Source of the DNA: Pyrobaculum sp.
Lineage (GTDB): Archaea; Thermoproteota; Thermoprotei; Thermoproteales; Thermoproteaceae
Direction: 5' to 3'
Length of the DNA: 10,402 bases
Assembly (NCBI GenBank): GCA_009903905.1
Contig: WYEI01000117.1
Span: 1-10,402, forward strand
Position 1 is the stretch's first letter; every line of letters starts with the position of its first letter. The notes under the pieces were generated by a model. The model saw only the letters and a list, made by a program, of their open reading frames with translations, was not told the origin of the DNA and did no database searches. The position numbers and the translations under genes are program-made. This document shows positions 1 to 5,255 of this stretch, one piece after another.

Positions 1-7
1 CGGCGAA

Positions 8-18
8 TAAAATTTATT
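8..18 (+). promoter_or_regulatory. TATA box of the small zinc protein gene
   Basis: An AT-rich element (aaaatttat) is centred about 26 bases before the ATG at 41. That is the spacing of an archaeal TATA box to the transcription start, so the transcript probably begins at or next to the start codon and is leaderless. This is inferred from position and composition only. Confidence 0.5.
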
Positions 19-40
19 TCTCCCAGCGGTACTATGTATT

Positions 41-205
41 ATGACGTATAGATGTGCAATATGTGGAAGAGAGGACACGCCTCTTCTTGAGGCCAACATA
101 AAAAACAGAGGCCCCGCCTTGATATGCCCCGATTGCTGGTCTAAGCTCATGGCGGAGAACAAAATCGTCGTCGGGAGCACAGGAGGAGGCTGTGCCTGCG
201 GGTGA
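41..205 (+). CDS. Small CxxC zinc-ribbon/zinc-knuckle protein, 54 aa, function unknown
   Basis: This short frame opens with ATG and ends at TGA. It carries a pair of CxxC knuckles, CAIC at residues 5-8 and CPDC at 29-32, and finishes with a glycine run and CAC (Cys51, Cys53) just before the stop. Four knuckle cysteines about 20 residues apart are the usual layout of a tetrahedral zinc site in small archaeal zinc-ribbon proteins. The extra C-terminal CxC could add a metal or redox role. A TATA element sits about 26 bases upstream, which supports this start and a leaderless message; an earlier ATG at 34 meets a stop within six codons. I do not recognise the family. The gene is likely real because of its cysteine pattern and promoter, but a role in nucleic-acid binding would be a guess. 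Confidence 0.7.
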   Translation: MTYRCAICGREDTPLLEANIKNRGPALICPDCWSKLMAENKIVVGSTGGGCACG

Positions 206-217
206 TGCGTACCTACT

Positions 218-454
218 ATGTTAATCAAGTTGCGCGTCTCCCGGCTTGTGCATCTCCTTGTTTCACGCGGAGTTGACACGGTTGGACTGCTCCGAGATGT
301 AAGTGCCACATTTGCCGCCCGGTGCTTCGACATAGATTTCATATACACCAGCGTCGCGGAGGGTGCGCCTCCAAGATAGCTGGCGGCGACGTACGCGATT
401 TGTGTTGAAATAGCCCCACAGATGGCCGAGGGCTTGGGGGGAGGCGGTTGCTAA
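218..454 (+). pseudogene. Small reading frame interrupted by an in-frame TAG; family unknown
   Basis: Starting at ATG 218, a 53-codon frame runs to TAG at 377-379. The same frame then continues for another 24 sense codons to TAA at 452-454. The sequence on both sides of the TAG looks protein-like: the first part is rich in Leu, Val and Arg and contains FDIDFIYTSVAEG, and the second contains LAATYAICVEIAPQMAEG and ends in GGGGC. A GGTGA stretch at 201-205, which overlaps the upstream zinc-protein stop, lies 12 bases before the ATG and could serve as a ribosome binding site, so the two frames may be cotranscribed. The simplest reading is a decaying gene of about 78 codons broken by one nonsense change. 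A genuine 53-residue protein, or a sequencing difference, is also possible. Nothing suggests pyrrolysine insertion. I do not recognise the family. Confidence 0.35.
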
Positions 455-531
455 ATTTGTTAATTTTGGCGATTTTCTTCGCCGGCGCTACCTCCCTCTC
501 CACAGCCTTAAGTAGCGCCAACAGAGGCTGA

Positions 532-621
532 GGTGACAAGCTCCGCGCCGCGGTCAAGGCCGTAGTAGACGGCGTAGAGGAGGCGCACGACGTCGGGTTC
601 AAACGCCGGAAGACGGCATGA
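532..621 (+). pseudogene. C-terminal remnant of an upstream gene, possibly paREP2a-like
   Basis: This 29-codon frame follows a TGA at 529-531 and ends with TGA at 619-621, which overlaps the next ATG as ATGA. It encodes an amphipathic segment containing LRAAVKAVVDGVEEAHDVGF and a basic tail (KRRKTA). No credible start codon lies in frame, so only a C-terminal end seems to survive. The stop/start overlap is the hallmark of a translationally coupled gene pair, which argues that a longer gene once ended here. paREP2a and paREP2b form a repeated gene family first described in Pyrobaculum aerophilum, in which frameshifts and internal stops are common. Assigning this remnant to it is inference from the neighbour and the state of decay, not an alignment. 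Confidence 0.3.
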
Positions 622-920
622 GCCGTCTACAGTTCTACGTGAGGGGCGTGGAGACAAAGGCGAGGGCGGAGAAGTTAATAGAGGTGCTGATGGGAGAAAA
701 GCCCTCAGTCTGCAAAATGTCCGACGGGAGGATGATGATCAGAGGTCTCGGAAGTCACGTAGAGGCCCTGGCCCAATGCAAAGAGCTTAGAGAGGTGATA
801 GAGAGGTGGAGCGGTCGCAAAGCCCTGGAAGCCCAAAAAACTTTTAAACAAACACGTTACGGGAGTCGGCGGGGGTGCCCGAGCCAGGTCAATGGGGCGG
901 GTGGCTGTCCGCCCGGCTAG
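618..920 (+). CDS. Hypothetical 100-aa frame, probable truncated paREP2b-like remnant
   Basis: The frame starts at ATG 618, overlapping the stop of the preceding remnant (ATGA). Residues 1-73 look like genuine protein: LQFYVRGVETKARAEKLIEV near the start, then charged helices up to ELREVIERW. From about residue 75 the frame runs through the TATA box (843-849) and then tRNA-Leu, and its TAG stop lies inside the tRNA intron. The last 25 residues or so are therefore very unlikely to be native, and the real gene has probably lost its 3' part next to the tRNA. Similarity to the paREP2b family of Pyrobaculum is suggested by the style of the N-terminus and by the coupled upstream remnant, but I could not align it. 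It could be a non-functional relic or a small expressed protein. Confidence 0.35.
   Translation: MSRLQFYVRGVETKARAEKLIEVLMGEKPSVCKMSDGRMMIRGLGSHVEALAQCKELREVIERWSGRKALEAQKTFKQTRYGSRRGCPSQVNGAGGCPPG
841..849 (+). promoter_or_regulatory. TATA box of tRNA-Leu
   Basis: The element cttttaaac is centred about 25 bases upstream of the first base of the mature tRNA at 869, as expected for an archaeal tRNA promoter. It lies inside the tail of the overlapping 100-codon frame, which is one reason to doubt that tail. Confidence 0.6.
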
Positions 921-984
921 AGGGGCAGGGTTGAGGTCCCTGTGGCGTAGGCCTGCGTGGGTTCAAATCCCACCCCCCGCACCA
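869..984 (+). tRNA. tRNA-Leu (anticodon GAG) with a 28-base D-loop intron
   Basis: The acceptor stem pairs GCGGGGG (869-875) with CCCCCGC (974-980), followed by discriminator A981 and an encoded CCA (982-984). The T-arm is GTGGG, loop TTCAAAT, CCCAC (957-973). The anticodon arm is CAGGG, loop TTGAGGT, CCCTG (926-942), with anticodon GAG at 933-935, reading CUC leucine codons. A long variable arm (943-956) confirms a class II tRNA. The D-arm contains 28 extra bases; removing 893-920 restores the normal leucine D-arm with GGTCAA directly followed by AGGGG. The encoded CCA and non-canonical intron are both known features of Thermoproteales tRNAs. Confidence 0.93.
893..920 (+). other. Non-canonical intron in the D-loop of tRNA-Leu(GAG)
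   Basis: The proposed intron lies between positions 21 and 22 of the tRNA. GGTC (887-890) can pair with GGCT (915-918) as a 4-bp central helix with two G-U pairs. It is flanked by a bulge AAT (891-893), cut after AA, and a bulge AGA (919-921), cut after AG. Inside, GGGCGG (895-900) pairs with CCGCCC (909-914), leaving one extra base at the first bulge. This is a relaxed bulge-helix-bulge target for the archaeal splicing endonuclease. The exact ends are predicted from this fold and from the regained consensus D-arm; a shift of a base or two is possible. Confidence 0.75.
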
Positions 985-1009
985 TCTTTATAGTTCTATA
1001 TATGATAAT

Positions 1010-1019
1010 ATATTTTAAT
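1010..1019 (+). promoter_or_regulatory. TATA box of the substrate-binding protein gene
   Basis: The sequence atattttaat is centred about 24 bases before the ATG at 1038, which predicts a leaderless transcript. A GGTG at 1021-1024 lies 13 bases before the ATG and could be a weak ribosome binding site if transcription starts earlier. Confidence 0.5.
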
Positions 1020-1037
1020 AGGTGCAACACATATACC

Positions 1038-2651
1038 ATGAACAAGTCTCTGGCAATAGGAGTAGTCGTGGTGTTGATACTGCTTGCGATCGCCGCTGTG
1101 TTTCTGATGCAACCGCAACAAACCACCACGCAGACCCCGACGACTCAGCCGACGGCTACGCCCACTACGACGCCGAGTCCAACTACCACTCCTGCGGTCA
1201 TTGCGTTGACTATAGGCGTTACAGATAAGGTCACCGACTTGGACCCGTCTAACGCCTACGACTTCTTTACCTGGGAGGTGCTTTACAACACCATGGCTGG
1301 TCTTGTGAGGTACAAGCCAGGCACCACGGATCTGGAGCCCGACTTGGCGGAGAGCTGGACTGCGCTGGAGGGTGGGAAGGTCTGGGTGTTTAAGCTTAGG
1401 CCTAACCTCAAGTTCTGCGACGGCACGCCGCTCACGGCGGCAGACGTCAAGCGCTCTGTTGAACGCGTCATGAAGATAAACGGGGATCCTGCCTGGCTTG
1501 TCACAGACTTCGTGGAGCGTGTGGAGGCGCCCAACGCCACCACCGTGGTGTTCTATCTAAAGGCCCCCGTGAGCTATTTCCTAGCTCTTCTGGCTACGCC
1601 GCCGTATTTCCCAGTGCATCCGAAGTACGCACCTGACAAGGTCGATTCGGACCAGACCGCTGGGGGCGCCGGACCCTACTGCATAAGGACTTTTGTGAGA
1701 GATCAGCAGATTGTGCTTGAGGCCAACCCCTACTACTACGGGCCCAAGCCGCAGATCTCCAGGGTCGTCATTAGGTTCTATAAAGACGCCACCACGCTGA
1801 GGCTCGCCCTTGAGAGGGGCGAGGTAGACATCGCGTGGAGAACTTTAAGCCCGCCGGATATAGAGGCGTTGAGGGCGTCTGGCAAGTTTAAGGTTGTGGA
1901 AGTCCCTGGCTCTTTTATCAGGTACATAGTGTTGAATCTAAACATGCCGGAGTTGAAAGATGTAAGAATTAGGCAAGCGCTCGCCGCCGCCGTATGTAGA
2001 CAAGATATTGCGAAAACGGTGTTCCGCGGCACCGTGGCTCCGCTCTACACGCTGGTGCCGGAGGGCATGTGGAGTTCCTACCCCGTCTTTAAGGAGAAAT
2101 ACGGCGACTGCAACGTAGAGCTTGCCAAGTCGCTTCTCCAACAGGCCGGCTACGGCGCCGGGAAGAAGCTCAACATCGAGTTGTGGTACACGCCGACTCA
2201 CTACGGCGACACCGAGAAGGACCTCGCCGCCGTCTTGAAGGATCAGTGGGAGGCTACCGGGATGGTTTCAGTCACTGTGAAATCGGCCGAGTGGGCCACC
2301 TACGTGCAACAGCTTAGAAGCGGCGCCATGATGGTTTCGCTCTTGGGCTGGTACCCCGACTATTTAGACCCCGACGACTACACGACGCCGTTTTTAAAGA
2401 CGGGCTCAAACAAGTGGCTCGGCAACGGCTACAGCAACCCCAAGATGGACGAAGTCCTTGCGAAAGCAGCCCTCGAGTTAAGCCAATCGGCAAGAGAGCA
2501 GCTCTATAGGCAGGCGCAGCAGATTTTGGCGGAGGACGTGCCCATAATTCCCTTGGTTCAAGGCAAGTTGTTTATTGTGACTAAGCCCAATATAGAAGTC
2601 GTGGTGGATCCTACGATGATTCTGAGGTACTGGGCTATTAAGGTCTCTTAA
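1038..2651 (+). CDS. ABC transporter substrate-binding protein, peptide/nickel/oligosaccharide (SBP_bac_5) family
   Basis: This 537-residue extracellular receptor captures a solute and delivers it to an ABC permease. Residues 5-24 form one hydrophobic segment, best read as a membrane anchor or uncleaved signal. Residues 29-53 are almost all Thr, Pro and Gln, a flexible and probably glycosylated linker common in archaeal binding proteins. The DppA/OppA signature follows: LEPDLAESW at 99-107, WVFKLRPNLKFCDGTPLTAADVKRSVERV across 116-144, and further family-typical blocks to the C-terminus. The start at 1038 is chosen because the frame's upstream extension runs into tRNA-Leu and because a TATA box sits 24 bases before it. 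Archaeal members of this family often carry oligosaccharides rather than peptides, so the substrate is open. The gene converges with and overlaps by four bases the permease gene on the other strand, its likely partner. Confidence 0.93.
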   Translation: MNKSLAIGVVVVLILLAIAAVFLMQPQQTTTQTPTTQPTATPTTTPSPTTTPAVIALTIGVTDKVTDLDPSNAYDFFTWEVLYNTMAGLVRYKPGTTDLEPDLAESWTALEGGKVWVFKLRPNLKFCDGTPLTAADVKRSVERVMKINGDPAWLVTDFVERVEAPNATTVVFYLKAPVSYFLALLATPPYFPVHPKYAPDKVDSDQTAGGAGPYCIRTFVRDQQIVLEANPYYYGPKPQISRVVIRFYKDATTLRLALERGEVDIAWRTLSPPDIEALRASGKFKVVEVPGSFIRYIVLNLNMPELKDVRIRQALAAAVCRQDIAKTVFRGTVAPLYTLVPEGMWSSYPVFKEKYGDCNVELAKSLLQQAGYGAGKKLNIELWYTPTHYGDTEKDLAAVLKDQWEATGMVSVTVKSAEWATYVQQLRSGAMMVSLLGWYPDYLDPDDYTTPFLKTGSNKWLGNGYSNPKMDEVLAKAALELSQSAREQLYRQAQQILAEDVPIIPLVQGKLFIVTKPNIEVVVDPTMILRYWAIKVS

Positions 2652-3442
2652 AACGTCTCTTTTTTCCCCATCTTCTCCCCCAACCCCTCTCCCAGGAGGG
2701 AGAACCCCAGGGCTGTGATCACTATGAAGGCCCCCGGCACCAGGAGCCACCAGCTCCCGTTTACTATGTAGGACCTAGCGCTTGAGAGGTCAAGCCCCCA
2801 GTCGGGCGTAGGAGGGGTGACCGTATAGCCGAAGAAGGCTAGGGCGGACTCAGTTAGGGCGGCGTCTGCTATGTTTATGGTGGCGACGACCACCAGCGAA
2901 GGAACCAGGTTGGGCAAGATGTGTCTAAACACTATCCTCCACCGGGGCGCCCCCAGGGCGACGGCTGCCTCGACGAAGAGGCTGGACTTAACCACCATGG
3001 TCTCGTTACGCGCCATCCTGAAGTAGGTGGGGATGTAGACAACCCCTATGGCCAACGCGGCATTCAGCGGGCTGGGCCCCAAAATGCTCGCAATCGCTAT
3101 CGCGAGGATGAGGCTGGGGAAGGCGTACATGCTGTCCATAACCATGTTGAGCCCCTTGTCGAACCTGCCCCCTATGTAGCCCGAGAACATGCCAATGGTG
3201 AACCCCGCCGCCGCCGAGAAGAGGGTGGCCAGGAGAGAGATCCCGATAATTACCTGGCCTCCGTAGAGAACTCTGCTGAACACGTCGCGGCCGAGGTTGT
3301 CGGTGCCGAAGAGATGCGCCGCGCTCGGCGGGCTGAGGGGGTCGCCGGCCCTCTTCGTTGGGTCGTAAGGCGCTATGAGGGGCGCCAACGCGGACAGCAA
3401 CACGACGAACAGAACCAGCGTCGTCCCCACCTTCAGCATCAT
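2648..3442 (-). CDS. ABC transporter permease, DppC/OppC-like
   Basis: This 264-residue inner-membrane subunit forms half of the transport channel of a peptide/nickel/oligosaccharide ABC importer. It has an N-terminal membrane segment (about 7-24), then the DppC hallmark FGTDNLGRDVFSRVLYGG at 45-62, which precedes the permease core of about five membrane helices. The cytoplasmic EAA loop that docks on the ATPase is EAAVALGAPRWRIVFRHILP at 158-177, with the conserved Gly, Ile and LP positions. The length is slightly short for the family because the N-terminus is brief. The ATG overlaps the stop of the upstream dppB-like gene as ATGA, so the pair is translationally coupled. The 3' end overlaps that of the binding-protein gene by four bases in convergent orientation. 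No ATPase gene follows within the window. Confidence 0.92.
   Translation of the reverse strand: MMLKVGTTLVLFVVLLSALAPLIAPYDPTKRAGDPLSPPSAAHLFGTDNLGRDVFSRVLYGGQVIIGISLLATLFSAAAGFTIGMFSGYIGGRFDKGLNMVMDSMYAFPSLILAIAIASILGPSPLNAALAIGVVYIPTYFRMARNETMVVKSSLFVEAAVALGAPRWRIVFRHILPNLVPSLVVVATINIADAALTESALAFFGYTVTPPTPDWGLDLSSARSYIVNGSWWLLVPGAFIVITALGFSLLGEGLGEKMGKKETF
2660..2665 (+). terminator. T-run terminator after the substrate-binding protein gene
   Basis: Six consecutive T residues followed by CCCC lie nine bases after the TAA stop. Archaeal RNA polymerase commonly terminates at such oligo-T tracts. The tract lies inside the 3' coding end of the convergent permease gene. Confidence 0.45.
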
Positions 3443-4449
3443 AGCCCCCTCCTAACTCTGGGATCCAGCAACGCGTTTATTATGTCCACGGCCACGTTCA
3501 TAAACACGACGATCAGCACAAACACCACCACCGTCCCCTGCACGGTGGTGTAGTCCAGATACTGGATCCTCTCAAGCAACAGCGTGCCCAGCCCCGGCCA
3601 GGAGAAAGTGGTCTCGGTCAGCACAGCCCCCTGGAGCAACAGCGCAAGCTGTAGCCCCATCATGGTGACGGTGGGCACGATGGCCACGCGGTACGCCTTC
3701 CACAGGATGTTTCTTTCAGGAAACCCCATGGCTCTGTAGGCCGAGATGAAGTCCTCGCCGAGCGTCTTAACCATGTTGTTCCTAATGAGGCGTACAAAGA
3801 CTCCGGACAACACAAGCCCCAGGGTGAAGGAGGGCAACGCCAGGTGCCACAAGGCGTCTGCGAAGGAGTCGAGGCGACCGGAGAGTAGCGAATCCAGCAG
3901 GTACAAGCCGGTGATCCTCGGCGGCTCCAACCCCGGCGTTATCCTGCCCGCCACGGGGAAGACGCCGAGCCACACGGAGAACACTAGTTGCAGGGCGAGC
4001 CCTATAAATGGGATAAACAGTACATAAGTAACCATGGCGTAGATCCGGGCCGTCAGGTCTACCTTACCGCCGTATCTGGCGGCGAGGAACCCGAAGACGT
4101 GTCCCAGCGCTATGCTCACGAGGAAGGCCGCCACGGCGAGCTCCACAGTGGCGGGCAACCTGTCCATTATCTCCGCCGCCACGTCTCTCTTCCCGAAGAT
4201 TAAGCTTTTGCCGAGGTCGCCAGTGAACACCTGCGCCAAGTAGTCGAGGTACTGCTCGTGAAGAGGCTTGTCAAGCCCCGCCTCCTTGATCAACTGCTCC
4301 ACGTACTCTGGCGGCGCTTTCATTCCCACCATAGCCACGATGGGGTTGCCCGGTATAACTCGCAAGACGAAAAACACAACAGTAAGCAGAATCAACAACG
4401 TAGGCACCGCCAAAGCCACCCGAAGAGCGACATACCTCAGAAGACTCAT
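3439..4449 (-). CDS. ABC transporter permease, DppB/OppB-like
   Basis: This 336-residue membrane subunit partners with the DppC-like protein. The first helix (about 5-30) is followed by the family motif VIPGNPIVAMVG at 31-42, a large extracytoplasmic segment, and GDLGKSLIFG at 78-87. The core helices contain an EAA loop with DFISAYRAMGFPERNILWK around 233-251. A typical C-terminal stretch, TFSWPGLGTLLLERI, lies at 281-295, and the protein ends LLDPRVRRGL. The start at 4449 gives MSLLRYVALR, the normal N-terminus of the family. An AT-rich element lies about 25 bases upstream on the minus strand, so the message is probably leaderless. The frame could be opened 33 bases earlier, but that would place the start codon inside the promoter. 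The stop overlaps the dppC-like start (ATGA). Confidence 0.92.
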   Translation of the reverse strand: MSLLRYVALRVALAVPTLLILLTVVFFVLRVIPGNPIVAMVGMKAPPEYVEQLIKEAGLDKPLHEQYLDYLAQVFTGDLGKSLIFGKRDVAAEIMDRLPATVELAVAAFLVSIALGHVFGFLAARYGGKVDLTARIYAMVTYVLFIPFIGLALQLVFSVWLGVFPVAGRITPGLEPPRITGLYLLDSLLSGRLDSFADALWHLALPSFTLGLVLSGVFVRLIRNNMVKTLGEDFISAYRAMGFPERNILWKAYRVAIVPTVTMMGLQLALLLQGAVLTETTFSWPGLGTLLLERIQYLDYTTVQGTVVVFVLIVVFMNVAVDIINALLDPRVRRGL

Positions 4450-4469
4450 GCATACAAACATCTCTGGGC

Positions 4470-4479
4470 AAATAAACTT
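4470..4479 (-). promoter_or_regulatory. TATA box of the permease operon
   Basis: On the minus strand the sequence reads aagtttattt, centred about 25 bases before the ATG at 4449. It supports a leaderless start for the dppB-like gene and one transcript for both permeases. Confidence 0.45.
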
Positions 4480-4482
4480 CAA

Positions 4483-5070
4483 CCTGCCCTTGAGGCAGTT
4501 AAAAGCCTATATGCAAGAAGGGTACTTGGCTCATAACCGGCTCTGACACACGAGCGCTTCCAAAAGGCAACAGAAGCCGCCAGCTTGAGACAGCGGTTTA
4601 AGCCGCCTATCGAAAAAATATGACCCGCGGCGGATGCGCGGCTTGAGACGGCCATTTCGCAACTCGACACAGCCCGCGGCGCGGGCTTCTGCTCGGCCTC
4701 CGCCGCAGAGCCGGTTTTGAGGACGACATGTTTATAGGGGTGTGTCTTGACGCGTAGACTGCGCAGCGCCGGCGGCTGACGCGTTTTCTTCGTACACCTG
4801 CCCACGGCAGCTTGCTTCCGCTCAGCTGGCTCAGAGGTGTCAGCCTGCTGTGACCCTACACGGTTGTCCCGACGCATGGGCCTCCGGCTGGCGCATCTTC
4901 TTCGGCGGGGATTGCTTCTGCCGGTTGCTTGAGGCGCTCCCCCCGCGTTTACTCCTCGTCGCGGTTGGCGCCGACGGCATTTGAAACCCGTATATGGCCG
5001 CCTCCGGCGACGCGGCCGTGAGCCGCCGGACAGATCCCATCCCCGCACCACCTATCTTCATGCCTCGGGC
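4483..5070. other. Gene-poor region of about 590 bases; no convincing gene
   Basis: No frame here resembles a known protein. Minus-strand frames of 190 codons (4479-5051) and 73 codons (4840-5061) are rich in Arg, Ser, Pro and Ala without domain-like patterning; the shorter one has an AT-rich element at 5077-5084 upstream of its ATG. Visible structure includes the 17-base palindrome agcccgcggcgcgggct (4671-4687), a hairpin GCGG-TTTAA-GCCGC (4593-4606), a nine-base repeat gcttgagac at 4583 and 4641, and a TATA-like tttata near 4731 with nothing recognisable downstream. Bases 5034-5050 resemble the 3' end of tRNA-Leu. I searched by eye for RNase P RNA, SRP RNA and C/D-box signatures and saw none, but an unusual non-coding RNA cannot be excluded. 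Confidence 0.5.
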
Positions 5071-5076
5071 AGAAAA

Positions 5077-5084
5077 TTTTTAAA
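5077..5084 (+). promoter_or_regulatory. TATA box of tRNA-Ile
   Basis: The sequence tttttaaa is centred about 26 bases before the first tRNA base at 5106. It is close to symmetrical, so it could also serve the minus strand toward the ATG at 5061. Confidence 0.6.
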
Positions 5085-5105
5085 CCGTGGGAAGCACCAG
5101 TTTTG

Positions 5106-5201
5106 GGGCCCGTGGCTTAGCCCGGTTAGAGCGCCCGGCTGATATTTAGTCTGTAATCAGAAACCGGGAGGTCCCGGGTTCAAATCCCGGCGGGCCCACC
5201 A
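5106..5201 (+). tRNA. tRNA-Ile (anticodon GAT) with an 18-base intron
   Basis: The acceptor stem GGGCCCG (5106-5112) pairs with CGGGCCC (5191-5197), followed by A5198 and an encoded CCA (5199-5201). The D-stem is GCT (5115-5117) with AGC (5130-5132). The anticodon stem CCCGG (5134-5138) pairs with CCGGG (5164-5168). The T-arm is CCGGG, loop TTCAAAT, CCCGG (5174-5190). The anticodon loop is expanded; removing 5145-5162 gives the seven-base loop CTGATAA with anticodon GAT (5141-5143), which reads AUC and AUU. The mature sequence matches the usual archaeal tRNA-Ile in its acceptor and anticodon arms. An alternative tyrosine reading from the GTA inside the intron is rejected because the splice motif and tRNA body fit isoleucine. 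Confidence 0.95.
5145..5162 (+). other. Canonical 37/38 intron of tRNA-Ile
   Basis: A textbook bulge-helix-bulge can be drawn. The central helix is CTGA (5139-5142) with TCAG (5157-5160), the first bulge TAT (5143-5145) is cut after TA, and the second bulge AAA (5161-5163) is cut after AA. Outside is the anticodon stem; inside, TTA (5146-5148) pairs with TAA (5154-5156) around a five-base loop. Both cuts leave a normal seven-base anticodon loop. Confidence 0.9.
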
Positions 5202-5203
5202 GC

Positions 5204-5213
5204 CTTCTTTTCT
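5204..5213 (+). terminator. T-rich terminator after tRNA-Ile
   Basis: A pyrimidine tract cttcttttct directly follows the tRNA CCA end and probably terminates tRNA transcription before the separate rpl6 promoter. Confidence 0.4.
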
Positions 5214-5223
5214 GTGCTGGTGT

Positions 5224-5235
5224 AAATTTTTATAC
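5224..5235 (+). promoter_or_regulatory. TATA box of rpl6
   Basis: The element aaatttttatac is centred about 26 bases upstream of the ATG at 5256. This fits a leaderless rpl6 message made independently of the tRNA. Confidence 0.6.
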
Positions 5236-5255
5236 TGGGTAAAAAAATCGGCTTT

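Noticed and set aside
339..602. 87-codon minus-strand frame across the region between the zinc protein and the paREP2-like remnant
   Set aside because: It starts with TTG, mirrors the antisense of plus-strand protein-like segments for most of its length, and has no promoter. A middle part (about 455-530) looks somewhat protein-like, but not enough to call.
917..1129. 70-codon minus-strand frame over tRNA-Leu and the transporter start
   Set aside because: Its C-terminal end is simply the antisense of the tRNA, a common artefact.
2921..3553. 210-codon plus-strand frame antisense to the permeases
   Set aside because: The opposite strand encodes unmistakable DppC/DppB motifs; this frame is a shadow rich in Arg, Glu and Gly.
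4583..4649. Repeated gcttgagac as a possible CRISPR-like repeat
   Set aside because: There are only two nine-base copies 58 bases apart, with no further units, so this is not an array.
4990..5050. Possible complete third tRNA gene before tRNA-Ile
   Set aside because: Only a 3'-end resemblance (5034-5050) exists. No T-loop TTC, anticodon arm or matching 5' acceptor strand could be found.
4479..5051. 190-codon minus-strand frame in the gene-poor region
   Set aside because: The composition is Arg/Pro/Ala/Ser rich without domain patterning, as expected of an open frame in GC-rich noncoding DNA. It also overlaps the permease promoter.
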